In this document: positions 28,460 to 36,867 of the stretch, in pieces | Layout: each line of letters starts with the position of its first letter | How positions within the stretch are numbered: position 1 is the stretch's first letter | Assembly: GCF_028752835.1 (NCBI RefSeq) | Contig: NZ_CP087952.1 | Coordinates: forward strand, 911,041-975,040 | Direction: 5' to 3' | Source of the DNA: Desulfosarcina sp. BuS5 | Lineage (GTDB): Bacteria; Desulfobacterota; Desulfobacteria; Desulfobacterales; BuS5 | DNA length: 64,000 nucleotides | The notes under the pieces: generated by a model | Told to the model about the DNA's origin: nothing | The model's database searches: none | The model's input: only the letters and a program-made list of their open reading frames with translations | Translations under genes and position numbers: made by a program

Positions 28460-28842
28460 GGCTGACTCCAAAACTGTTGGGTTATATTGATCAAGTCAGA
28501 ACTGTCCGCAATTTGCATTGTCATCCTGGCACCGTTCTGATGTTGCATCTCGATAATGCCCTTGAAAGGCAAAGGGGCTTGGGCTACATCAAGTTCGATG
28601 AAAGATGCCGTCGGCACGGACGGATTTGGTGATATATTCTGGACGTAATGCTTTAGCTTGGTATGGTTGAGGCTCAAGGCTTTTGATATACGGTGCAGAG
28701 AATAGGCAGGGTATAACGAGGCAGCGGCTTCCCATAATGCTTCCGGAATGGCTTTACCTCTATCCCGGCTGTTACGCCATTGTTTAAATTTTTCCCGTAC
28801 TTCATCCAGACTGTACTCGCCTGAAGGCTGCATAAGATTCAT
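28456..28842 (-). CDS. tnpA: IS66 TnpA (copy h)
   Basis: Intact copy, identical to the others. Confidence 0.9.
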   Translation of the reverse strand: MNLMQPSGEYSLDEVREKFKQWRNSRDRGKAIPEALWEAAASLYPAYSLHRISKALSLNHTKLKHYVQNISPNPSVPTASFIELDVAQAPLPFKGIIEMQHQNGARMTMQIADSSDLINITQQFWSQP

Positions 28843-28934
28843 CGGTCATCCTCCTTATATAATATTACGTGATTTGAATGACCGATACTACCTTATTTGA
28901 ATTTGTTTTTCATGCACGCTTGCCGAAAGGACAC

Positions 28935-29842
28935 CAACTTTTTCAAAACAGGTACAAGTCAATTTTATGCCAGGAAGATATATATCTAAAGGAATTGGTG
29001 CGTTATATCCACTTAAACCCGTTGAGGGCGGGTCTTGTGGAAGATATGAAAAGCCTGGATAAATATAAGTGGTGCGGTCACAGTGTTCTTATAAATAAAG
29101 CCAGTGAGGAATGGCAGAATATCGATTATGTTTATAAACTGTTTTCCGGCAATAAAAGGGTATCGAGCGTTTGTGGAAAAAGGTATAAGCGCAGGTAAAA
29201 GGCAGGATCTTACCGGTGGTGGATTATTAAGGAGTATAGGCGGCTGGTCGGTTCTCAAAGATTTTCGCAAAGCAGGCATACGTGTTAAGGGAGATGAACG
29301 CATTTTAGGTGACAGTGATTTTGTTGAAAATGTTTTAAAGGCCGCCGAAGAAGAATTTGAGCAGAAATATGAATTACAGACCTCGGTATTTGAATTCGAC
29401 AATGTTTTTATAAACTTTATTTCTAACTTATTGGATTAATTTAAACAACATGATGGCATAAAAATTGCCGTGTCCAATTTTTATGCAGCTTTACACTATA
29501 GTTTTAATTATAAATATATTCAGATTATTAGATGTCATAGCGTCTAATTAATATTGCTAAAAGTACGAGGTCTAAATTAAGAGCCAAAGGTTATGATTTC
29601 AATCGGGTAATACAGCGGGTTGCCGAAGTGATGGGCATGGAGATTGAGCAGGTAACGGCTTTCGGGAAATCACCGCCAACAGTGAAAGCGCGAAGTCTTT
29701 TATGTTTTTGGGCTCGTCGAAAGCTCGGCATGACAACCATTGAAATTGGAAAAAAGCTGAATATATGCCAATCAGCGGTAAGTCGTTCATCCATAAGAGG
29801 TGAAAAAATTGAAAGAGAAAACAGATTTGAGTTGATAGCGTA
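28935..29842 (+). pseudogene. REP-associated tyrosine transposase (RAYT), broken copy
   Basis: Nearly identical to the intact RAYT at 38390-39394 from its codon 95 onward. It lacks the N-terminus with the catalytic HxH region (replaced by IS66), has a 14-base deletion near 29150 (after FSG) that shifts the frame, and is split at 29377 by a 198-bp MITE. It ends with the same REP sequence AGACGTCCCCAT at 29860. Confidence 0.9.
29377..29574 (+). mobile_element. 198-bp MITE
   Basis: Inserted in the RAYT gene with the 5-bp duplication AATTA (29372-29376, 29575-29579). The ends CAGACCTCG and CGAGGTCTA match the termini of the 2360-bp element at 32487-34846, which also makes 5-bp duplications. It is noncoding and is probably mobilised by that element's transposase. 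Confidence 0.85.
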
Positions 29843-29875
29843 AAAACGCATAATATCATAGACGTCCCCATTGCT

Positions 29876-30199
29876 TTACTGGGGCCACGTCTTTTGGAAT
29901 CGGTATACCAGAAATGCATGGCGATTGAACTGTCAGATATGGGTATGAAGGTTGAGACTGAAGTGGAAATTCCAGTTGTCTATTCCGGCAGAAAAATTAC
30001 TGACATTGGGTTTCGGATTGATTTACTTGTTGAATCAACAGTTATAGTGGAATTGAAATCAGTTGAGGCAGTAAAGGCTGTTCATAAAAAGCAACTCCTT
30101 ACTTACTTGAAATTGACAGAGAAACCACTTGGACTTTTGATAAATTTTAACGAAGTTTTGCTCAAGAATGGAATAACAAGAATCATCAACACACCATAA
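29876..30199 (+). CDS. GxxExxY protein (PD-(D/E)XK-like), 5' truncated
   Basis: The reading LGPRLLESVYQKCMAIELSDMG, VEIPVVYSGRKITDIGFRIDLLVESTVIVELKSVE and QLLTYLKLTEKPLGLLINFN is the GxxExxY family, with the D and E-x-K nuclease-like residues (FRIDLLV, VELKS). The family normally has about 25 more N-terminal residues; they are missing at the REP junction near 29870. A short form from TTG 29894 is possible. Molecular function is not established for the family. Confidence 0.75.
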   Translation, partial: LLGPRLLESVYQKCMAIELSDMGMKVETEVEIPVVYSGRKITDIGFRIDLLVESTVIVELKSVEAVKAVHKKQLLTYLKLTEKPLGLLINFNEVLLKNGITRIINTP

Positions 30200-30376
30200 G
30201 GATAAAAAAACTCTCGCAGAGTCCGCAGAGGGGAACGCTCTTTTTTTTTAAATAATATTTTTTCTCTGTGTCCTCTGAGAGCTCTGTGAGAGATAAGCTT
30301 TTGGTTATTTTCTTGATTACGGCTATAAAGATGGCTATAATGGATAAAAAGATAATATATCAAGGAGGTGATAATA

Positions 30377-30658
30377 ATGCAAAAGCAATTTTCCATAGCT
30401 GAAGCAAAAAACAGACTTCCCACCATTGTTCATTATGTCGAAAAGGGGCCATATGTCGAGTTGACCAGACGAGGAAAACCGGTTGCAATATTGCTGTCGA
30501 TTCAAGAATATGAACGGCTCAGTCGCAAATATACGGGTTTTTGGAATGCCATTTCGGAATTTCGGCGAAAAACTGAGGATGAAGGGATTGAGATTTCTGA
30601 CAGGGATTTCAACGGGCTTCGAGATCTGTCTTCCGGAAGAGGAATTGAGTTAAGATGA
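30377..30658 (+). CDS. Phd/YefM-family antitoxin
   Basis: 93 residues. FSIAEAKNRLPTIVHYVEKGPYVELTRRGKPVAILLSIQEYERL is the Phd/YefM DNA-binding and dimerisation domain; the C-terminal tail would bind the toxin. ATG 30377 has AAGGAGGTG at 30362-30370. Its stop overlaps the downstream PIN toxin start by four bases (ATGA), a standard toxin-antitoxin operon arrangement. Confidence 0.92.
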   Translation: MQKQFSIAEAKNRLPTIVHYVEKGPYVELTRRGKPVAILLSIQEYERLSRKYTGFWNAISEFRRKTEDEGIEISDRDFNGLRDLSSGRGIELR

Positions 30659-31074
30659 TGAAATATCTCATTGATACAAACGTACTTTCAGAGGCCGTGA
30701 AAACAGTCCCTGATAAATCGGTCATGAATATGCTTGAAAGACGCCAGCACGAAATAGTCACTGCTGCTCCGGTTTGGCATGAACTTCAATTTGGTTATCA
30801 GCGCCTTCCGCAGTCCCGTAAACGTGAAATTATTGCTTCATTTCTTAATGACATCGTTAAACGCACGATGCTTATTCTTCCTTATGACGACAGGGCAGCA
30901 GAGTGGCATGCCGGGGAACGTGCCAGATTATCCTCAAAAGGCTTAACTCCGCCATTTGTTGATGGACAGATTGCGGCAATATCCATGGTGAATGGTCTGA
31001 TTCTGGTAACACGGAACATTGATGATTTTAAACAGTTTTTAAGGCTGAAAATTGAAAACTGGCATAATGCATGA
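30655..31074 (+). CDS. vapC: VapC-type PIN-domain toxin
   Basis: 139 residues. The PIN acidic residues lie in YLIDTNVLSE (D7-N9), PVWHELQFG (E), TPPFVDGQIAAIS (D) and LVTRNIDDFKQF (N/D). PIN toxins are Mg-dependent RNases, often cleaving tRNA or rRNA. It pairs with the Phd-type antitoxin directly upstream. Confidence 0.93.
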   Translation: MMKYLIDTNVLSEAVKTVPDKSVMNMLERRQHEIVTAAPVWHELQFGYQRLPQSRKREIIASFLNDIVKRTMLILPYDDRAAEWHAGERARLSSKGLTPPFVDGQIAAISMVNGLILVTRNIDDFKQFLRLKIENWHNA

Positions 31075-31170
31075 AAAGGGCACAGACGGAATAGTTGATC
31101 TGGTCAAGCAAAACCGGGCTGTAAAACCTATTGTAACAGCGTTAATTCTCGCAGAGAATCCAAAAATACT

Positions 31171-31260
31171 ATGCCACGCCAAGCCAGACTCGACGCCCCA
31201 GGTGTACTGCAGCACGTAATGGCCAAAGGCCGGAAATCAGGGAAAAGCATTTGGATATAA
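31171..31260 (+). pseudogene. RAYT transposase, N-terminal remnant
   Basis: The reading MPRQARLDAPGVLQHVMAKG matches the conserved RAYT start (compare MARKARIDAPGALHHIIVRG at 38390) and then diverges to a stop at 31260. A C-terminal piece of a similar gene follows at 31731-31970. The middle, with the catalytic residues, is missing and an IVS-protein gene lies there. Confidence 0.7.
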
Positions 31261-31270
31261 TAGCCTGCAT

Positions 31271-31648
31271 ATGCTCATAAATTCAGCAAAAGATCTTAAG
31301 GTGTATAAGGCTGCCTATGAACTGGCCATGGAGATATTTGAATTCAGCAAAGCATGGCCATTTGAAGAAAAATATTCTCTGACAGATCAAATCAGGAGAT
31401 CATCACGATCGGTATGCAGCAACCTCAGAGAAGCTTGGGCAAAACGTAGATACGAGGCTCATTTTATAAGCAAATTAACCGATGTTGATGGTGAAAACAG
31501 CGAAACTGATACATGGTTAAATTTCGCCAGAGATTGTGGATATTTAAGTATAGCGGATCATGATCGTTTAACGGAAAGATGTAGATCAGTAGGCAAAATG
31601 CTCGGTTCAATGTTAAAAAATCCCGGTCCATTCATCCTGAAATCCTGA
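31271..31648 (+). CDS. Four-helix-bundle protein (23S rRNA IVS-protein family)
   Basis: 125 residues. The signatures DLKVYKAAYELAMEIFEFSKAWPFEEKYSLTDQIRRSSRSVCSNLREAWAKR and HFISKLTDVDGENSETDTWLNFARDCGY are diagnostic of the IVS/S23 ribosomal-protein-like family found in rRNA intervening sequences and at scattered loci. Function is unknown. It sits in the middle of a RAYT remnant and is followed directly by heptanucleotide repeats. Confidence 0.9.
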   Translation: MLINSAKDLKVYKAAYELAMEIFEFSKAWPFEEKYSLTDQIRRSSRSVCSNLREAWAKRRYEAHFISKLTDVDGENSETDTWLNFARDCGYLSIADHDRLTERCRSVGKMLGSMLKNPGPFILKS

Positions 31649-31724
31649 CCTCCGACCTCCGACCTCCGACCTCCGACCTCTGATCTCTGATCTCCGACCT
31701 CTGATCTCTGATCTCCGACCTCTT
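31646..31724 (+). repeat. Heptanucleotide tandem repeat
   Basis: About eleven 7-bp units, first CCTCCGA-type and then CTCTGAT/CTCCGAC variants, starting at the IVS-protein stop codon. It is noncoding. The variation in blocks (CCGACCT then CTGATCT) points to slippage or unit exchange. Confidence 0.85.
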
Positions 31725-31730
31725 TCAAGG

Positions 31731-31970
31731 GTCTGTGCCAAACGTAAGATTAAAATTAAGGATTTGATTTCCAAAAGCCGGAAGCGCTACCTCAGCCAGG
31801 CAAGGGCAGAAGTCTGTTACCTTGCTGTGGACAAACTGGATTATCGTGGTGATGACGTGGCGCGCATCCTGCGAATAAGTGGCAGAGGTGTGAGCGACTG
31901 CCGGCAGAGAGGAAGGAAAATTCTTGACAATACAAAAATTATAGACAATTATCTGAGTAACATACTGTAA
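31731..31970 (+). pseudogene. RAYT transposase, C-terminal remnant
   Basis: KIKDLISKSRKRYLSQARAEVCYLAVDKLDYRGDDVARILRISGRGVSDCRQRGRKIL is the helix-turn-helix tail seen in REP-associated transposases. The N-terminal remnant is at 31171. The following CAATGTCCCCAATTCTCACC may be a REP sequence; a related CAGCGTTCCCAATTCCTC is at about 34943. Confidence 0.65.
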
Positions 31971-32002
31971 CAATGTCCCCAATTCTCACCAGGAGGAGCG
32001 AG

Positions 32003-32191
32003 ATGGCACAAGTAAGCATTAACATTCCATTAGAAAACATAGCAGATATAATTAACAGCATGGATGTAAAAGAGATAGAGACTCTTTGCCTTTTGCTTAA
32101 TGATGAAGGGCTGGAATTGATAAAACGAAAAAAAGAAGTGGAAGCAGATGGTTTCAAATTCCTGTCAAGGGATGGAGTGTTCGATGTATAA
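32003..32191 (+). CDS. Putative antitoxin of a RelE/ParE-type pair
   Basis: 62 residues, no clear DNA-binding signature (MAQVSINIPLENIADIINSM...IETLCLLLNDEGLELIKRKKEVEADG). ATG 32003 follows AGGAGG (31991-31996). It overlaps the next gene, a RelE-like toxin, by eight bases. Assignment as antitoxin is from context and size. Confidence 0.65.
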   Translation: MAQVSINIPLENIADIINSMDVKEIETLCLLLNDEGLELIKRKKEVEADGFKFLSRDGVFDV

Positions 32192-32471
32192 GGAGCAATA
32201 TCATCCAGTAGTTAAAAAAGATCTGAGAAAAATTGATATAGGTGTACGAAAAAAAATAAAGAATATATGGCTCCCAAAGCTATTATCGGAACCACATGAC
32301 GGAAAAGAACTGACTGGGCCGTTGTCTGGCATTCGTTCGTACCATGTTAAAATTGGAAAAGTGCAATATCGAATCGCATATCTGCTTGAAGAAAACGATT
32401 TTATTATTAATGTGCTAATGATCGCTAAAAGGGAAAGTTTTTATAAAATCCTCAGAGATCGTATAAAGTAA
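32184..32471 (+). CDS. RelE/ParE-family toxin
   Basis: 95 residues. KKDLRKIDIGVRKKIKNIWLPKLL...GKELTGPLSGIRSYHVKIGKVQYRIAYLLEENDFIINVLMIAKRESFYKIL has the RelE fold order, with the strand G-x-x-x-Y-H-V and a terminal R-x-x-x-Y. It likely acts on ribosome-bound mRNA or gyrase; the sequence does not decide. Confidence 0.82.
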   Translation: MYKEQYHPVVKKDLRKIDIGVRKKIKNIWLPKLLSEPHDGKELTGPLSGIRSYHVKIGKVQYRIAYLLEENDFIINVLMIAKRESFYKILRDRIK

Positions 32472-32486
32472 GTTATATTGGTAATA

Positions 32487-34846
32487 CAGACCTCGGAACG
32501 TACAAAGTGAATAGAAATGCGTAAAGCCTTATTATTCAGGTAGTTAGACTATTCTCCAGTAATTTATTGGACAAGCATAATGTTGGACATTCATATGTTT
32601 AACCTATTTTATTTTAACTATTTCTTTTATTTAATGTAAATTTATTTTGTAAAAAATATTTTTTTGTGATACCTTATTAAAAATTCACATTGCGTACACC
32701 ACATTAAGGTATCAATTATGCAAAAACAACTATTTCCAGATATACCAAAGAAAAAAAACGATAACACCAAAATGATTGGCGCAAATTTGTCGTTGGTTTT
32801 TAACAGAAGAAATAAGCACATGATTACCCTTAAAAACCGCGATATCATTGTTAAAAAGGTTGATATTTCTGACAAGCCGGCAAAAAAAATATTTGTTGTT
32901 GATGCCGTTGAATTGGGTGCGAATAAATCTTTATTGGCTGGTGCCCTTAATATTAGCAGACAAACGATACACAATTACATTGAGAGCAAAAAAAAATTTG
33001 GGACAGAAGGCTTATTGGGTGGATATAATCCCAAAATGGGCAAAAATCTTGAACAACATCGCAAGAGCACGCAGCACAAACGCATACAGGGCACCAAGGC
33101 TGTCATTCTCGCTAAAGAGAGAAAAGCTAAACGATTAGAAAATCAAAAAAAACAGCAGGAGCTTGATTTTGAATTCGGCGAACAACTTGTTTCAAAAGAC
33201 GAACAACCATTTAAGAGCCTTCATGATTGGAAATTCACTCGTTTTGCAGGGATATTCCCTTATCTAATTGTTTTAATTAGTACAAATCAATGGCTTAAGC
33301 TGATAATGGGTTATTTTGGTTCTGCCTATAAAATATTTTTAGTTTTCTTGTTGATGGTCGCCAATAATATCAAATCCATAGAACAACTGAAAAATATTAA
33401 CCAGAAAGAAGCGGGGCTTATTTTGGGCCTCAATAAATTGCCTCCAAAAAGAGATGTTTGGCAATGGTTCTATGCAGCTTGTAATTTACGATTTTCCACA
33501 TCTCTTTGTAAATTATTTTTTAAGCAACAGCTTTTAGGCGGATTGGTCAGTACCTGTATATGGTTTGCAGATGGGCATCTGCTTCCATACACAGGCAGAC
33601 GAAAAATTCATCTTGCCTTTAATACACAGCGCAAAATGATGATGCCGGGACAAACAAATATAGTTACATGCGATGAAAGTGGTCGTATTGTTGATTTTCA
33701 GATTCAAGAAGGAAAAGGCGATCTTAAAACTCATATTGTCGAACTGAAAAAAAAATGGGCCAAGGAACTTACAGAGCCTCCCATCATGGTCTTTGACAGA
33801 GAAGGGTATGGCGCTCCATTTTTTAACTCTCTTATTGAAGATAAAATTCCCTTTGTTACTTGGGAAAAACACGTTGATTCAAAAAAACTCAAGGAGTTAG
33901 ATGATGATTGTTTTAACGAATCCTTTGAGATGAACAACAAAAAATACCGCATTTTCGAGGGTGAAAAGACCTTCACCCTGGAGGAAAATGGTAAAACTAA
34001 AACCTTTGAACTCAGGAAAATTTATCTTTGGAATCAGACCAGCAACCGTCGGACATGCTGTCTTGCATGGGATGACGGCAGACCTATAACTACTCTTCAA
34101 TGCGCACAAGCTATATTGAACCGCTGGGGTGCCTCTGAAAATACATTTAAACACCTCCATGACAGGCATCCTTTTCATTATCACCCCGGCTTTAAAACAT
34201 TAGATAGCGATAAACAGCTTATAGCAAATCCTGCTATCAAATCCATTGAGAAAGAAATTAAGACCGTACGTAAAAAGCTTGATAAAAAGCATAAAAAAAA
34301 TTCAAGGACTAAGGAAGTTTTAAACAAAGATGGCTCAAGGCGCGAAAACAGCTTGAAAGCCTGTTTAGAATCAGGAATAAGCCAGTTAGAGGCAGAGCTC
34401 ACAAAGCTCCTCAATGAGAAAAAACAACTGCCTGAAAAGGTGGATGTTTCTACTCTTGAGGATTATAATTCCTTTAAGAAGATTGATAATGAAGGAAAAA
34501 ATCTTTTTGATTTTGTTACAGCTTCATTATGGAATGCGCGTAAGGATATGACTGACTGGTTATTGTGTCATTACCCGAATGAAAATGAATATGTGGACTT
34601 GTTTTATGCCATCACTCAGTCTCATGGATGGATCAAATCTGAAGCAGACAGAGTGGTTGTCCGATTGGAGCCTCTTCAACAACCAAGCCGCCGAAAAGCG
34701 CAGGAACAATTTTGTAAAAGATTGAATGCATTAAGCGCCTATATTCCGATTGGAAAAATATTACAGATTGAAGTTGGTTCGTCACCTATTTAAAAGGAAA
34801 GTGTCCAAAAAATTATGCTTAAAATGCTATTTTTTTCCGAGGTCTG
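32487..34846 (+). mobile_element. 2360-bp unclassified IS with CAGACCTCGG ends
   Basis: Inverted ends CAGACCTCGGAA/TTCCGAGGTCTG and a 5-bp duplication TAATA (32482-32486, 34847-34851). A single gene fills it. Parent of the MITE at 29377. Confidence 0.88.
32718..34793 (+). CDS. Transposase of the 2360-bp IS (family not assigned)
   Basis: 691 residues, unusually long. An N-terminal helix-turn-helix (about 72-97: ANKSLLAGALNISRQTIHNYIESKK), a basic coiled stretch, then a DDE-like core: CIWFADGHLLPYTG, IMVFDREGYGAPF and ILNRWGASENTFKHLH. A C-terminal coiled coil (about 520-590, KEIKTVRKKLDKKHKKN and LEAELTKLLNEKKQL) follows. I recognise the architecture as a long putative transposase family but cannot name it. 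The DDE assignment is by pattern. Confidence 0.7.
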   Translation: MQKQLFPDIPKKKNDNTKMIGANLSLVFNRRNKHMITLKNRDIIVKKVDISDKPAKKIFVVDAVELGANKSLLAGALNISRQTIHNYIESKKKFGTEGLLGGYNPKMGKNLEQHRKSTQHKRIQGTKAVILAKERKAKRLENQKKQQELDFEFGEQLVSKDEQPFKSLHDWKFTRFAGIFPYLIVLISTNQWLKLIMGYFGSAYKIFLVFLLMVANNIKSIEQLKNINQKEAGLILGLNKLPPKRDVWQWFYAACNLRFSTSLCKLFFKQQLLGGLVSTCIWFADGHLLPYTGRRKIHLAFNTQRKMMMPGQTNIVTCDESGRIVDFQIQEGKGDLKTHIVELKKKWAKELTEPPIMVFDREGYGAPFFNSLIEDKIPFVTWEKHVDSKKLKELDDDCFNESFEMNNKKYRIFEGEKTFTLEENGKTKTFELRKIYLWNQTSNRRTCCLAWDDGRPITTLQCAQAILNRWGASENTFKHLHDRHPFHYHPGFKTLDSDKQLIANPAIKSIEKEIKTVRKKLDKKHKKNSRTKEVLNKDGSRRENSLKACLESGISQLEAELTKLLNEKKQLPEKVDVSTLEDYNSFKKIDNEGKNLFDFVTASLWNARKDMTDWLLCHYPNENEYVDLFYAITQSHGWIKSEADRVVVRLEPLQQPSRRKAQEQFCKRLNALSAYIPIGKILQIEVGSSPI

Positions 34847-35365
34847 TAATAGCGTATTCATCTCTGATTTTACAGCCTGTTCCACTTTAAGTGGGTAACT
34901 CTGAAATTATAGACGATTATCTGCCATAACTTCACAATGTAACAGCGTTCCCAATTCCTCATAAAATCAGTGTTCATCCGCGTAAATCCGTGTCCAAAAA
35001 TATTATTAGCCCATCTTTTTGAGTTTTATGGGCAAATGCTCAAAATAAGCCTCATTTTAGAATTTTCAAAAATTTAATTTGAATGATTTTAATAGGTTAA
35101 AAATAATTTGCTCTGGCTTTACCAATGTAGTGCCATAAAATAAAAAATAACTTGACTTTTTATTGATATCCGCCTATATTGGGCAACATGTATATTGGCA
35201 CTACAGCGACACGTAAGATGATGGACAAGATGATTTCCTTCTGATATATTTGACTCCACTCAAAAATGTGGAGGAAATTATTGTACACTCAAGTTGAACT
35301 ATATGCCCATAAAAAATTAAGCATTTTATCTGCAACTTAAGCGGGTCAGACCCCGATGAAAGACC
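34847..35365. other. Intergenic repeat-rich stretch, no gene
   Basis: Contains a short RAYT 3' remnant (ATTATAGACGATTATCTG near 34905), a REP-like GCGTTCCCAATTCCTC, the widely occurring CGTAAATCCGTGTCC motif near 34980, and GGGTCAGACCCC at 35343-35354, whose reverse match is at 57306-57317. No credible coding sequence. Confidence 0.5.
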
Positions 35366-36763
35366 ATGAAATATGAATATCCAAAGGTGTATCTGAAAGT
35401 GAAAGATCTTCAAATTCTCATAAACCAAGGCGAATCCGAACAACTTGAGTTCAAGACGTCTTTTGGAAAAGAGACCATAGAAGCCTTATCCGCTTTTGCC
35501 AACAGCCTGGGTGGAACAGTCTTGATAGGCATCAGCGACAAAGGTGAAGTTATTGGGGCAAAAACGACACAGGAAAGTATCCAGAAATGGGTCAATCAGA
35601 TAAAACACTCGACTTCCCCCGCTATTGTTCCTGATGTTGAACAGTTAACACAAGACGGCAAGACAATCGTCAGCTTATCTGTCATTTCATATCCGATTAA
35701 GCCAATCAGCTTTAGAGGAAAATATTATAAAAGGGTTCACAATTCGAATCATCTTATGGATTTGAGTGAAATTGCCAATGAACATCTGAAGACAATTAAT
35801 CTCAGCTGGGATTTTGCAAAAGATTCAAATCATGGCATTAGTGATATCTCATTGGATAAAGTGAATCGATTTATCGATATTTCAAATCGTTATCGAGATT
35901 ATCCTATTACTGATGATCCTTTGATCGTGCTCAAAAAATTTGAATTATTGCGTGAAAATTCAATTTCTTTTGGCTGTTTCCTTTTATTTTGTAAACACTC
36001 ATCCCTGATCTCCACTATTGATGCCGGACGTTTTGATTCGGAAACAATTATTCGGGATAATCTGACAATTCGAGATGATCTTTTTTCAGAGATGGAAACA
36101 TGTATGACCTTTGTGAAGAAGCACATCAGCAAACGATTTGTCATATCAGGGAAGCCTGAAAGAGATGAGGTCTGGGAATATCCACTTGAAGCCGTCAGAG
36201 AAATCCTCGTCAACATGATTGTCCACCGGGATTACCGAGCGCAAGGTGACTCCACCATAAAAATATTTCAAAACCGAATCGAATTTTTTAACCCCGGCCC
36301 TTTGCCCAAGGGCATTAATATGCAGGATATCCTTTCAGGAAAAATGGCATCCAATCCCAGGAACAAGCAGATTGCCGCCATCTTCAAAGAAGCGGGAATA
36401 ATTGAAAAATATGGATCAGGCATCAAACGGGTGCGCCAGGCAATGGCGGATATCGGGTCATCTGAGCCGATATTTGAAATATTGGGTGATAATTTTAAAG
36501 TGACGTTGTTTCCAATCAGAGAAACAAAAAGTGGCGGAGTAAGTGGCGGAGTAAGTGGCGGAGTAAGTGGCGGAATAAGTGGCGGAGTAAGCGAATTGTT
36601 TGATTTCATCAGAGCCAATCCCGGGCTGAAAACAAAAGATATTAAAGCCGCTATGGACCTACCCCAGAGAACCATGGAGCGATGGCTCGGAGAGCTTCGG
36701 AAACAGCACAAGATTAGATTTCAAGGTGCCCCAAAGACAGGTGGATATTATCCAATTGAATAA
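35366..36763 (+). CDS. AlbA_2/Schlafen-type transcriptional regulator with HATPase_c_4 and winged helix
   Basis: 465 residues. Residues 14-120 form the AlbA_2 domain (GESEQLEFKTSFGKETIEALSAFANSLGGTVLIGISDKGEVIGA). Residues about 270-390 hold the HATPase_c_4 region (LEAVREILVNMIVHRDYR, NRIEFFNPGPLPKG, IIEKYGSGIKRVRQAM). A linker of five SGGV/I units precedes a C-terminal winged helix. Related proteins are often annotated as RecG-like or DNA-binding regulators; the target is unknown. The SGGV linker is encoded by a 12-bp tandem repeat. Confidence 0.85.
   Translation: MKYEYPKVYLKVKDLQILINQGESEQLEFKTSFGKETIEALSAFANSLGGTVLIGISDKGEVIGAKTTQESIQKWVNQIKHSTSPAIVPDVEQLTQDGKTIVSLSVISYPIKPISFRGKYYKRVHNSNHLMDLSEIANEHLKTINLSWDFAKDSNHGISDISLDKVNRFIDISNRYRDYPITDDPLIVLKKFELLRENSISFGCFLLFCKHSSLISTIDAGRFDSETIIRDNLTIRDDLFSEMETCMTFVKKHISKRFVISGKPERDEVWEYPLEAVREILVNMIVHRDYRAQGDSTIKIFQNRIEFFNPGPLPKGINMQDILSGKMASNPRNKQIAAIFKEAGIIEKYGSGIKRVRQAMADIGSSEPIFEILGDNFKVTLFPIRETKSGGVSGGVSGGVSGGISGGVSELFDFIRANPGLKTKDIKAAMDLPQRTMERWLGELRKQHKIRFQGAPKTGGYYPIE
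36531..36590 (+). repeat. 12-bp coding tandem repeat
   Basis: Five units of AGTGGCGGAGTA inside the regulator gene, encoding SGGV repeated. Copy number may vary by slippage without a frameshift. Confidence 0.9.
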
Positions 36764-36810
36764 AGTGGAGATGGGGGATTTCACCACCCAGGGAGTATGG
36801 GGACGAGGGA

Positions 36811-36840
36811 GTATGGGGACGTCTATGATATTATGCTTTA
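36811..36840 (+). repeat. REP-type inverted repeat, left arm
   Basis: GTATGGGGACGTCTATGATA and following bases are the reverse complement of 39393-39423, immediately 3' of the RAYT gene. A shorter GTATGGGGACG precedes it at 36795. The pair probably marks the RAYT unit. Confidence 0.8.
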
Positions 36841-36867
36841 CTTAGAAATTATTATATGATACATTTT

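Larger units (their letters stand above)
25489..28934 (-). mobile_element. IS66 element, complete copy (h)
   Basis: 3446 bp, both termini present, all genes intact. The flanks (ATATTT and CAACTT) do not show an 8-bp duplication, so one side has been rearranged after insertion. Confidence 0.93.

Noticed and set aside
31646-31724. Regular short repeats that might suggest a CRISPR array
   Set aside because: The units are 7 bp, contiguous and without unique spacers; no cas genes nearby.
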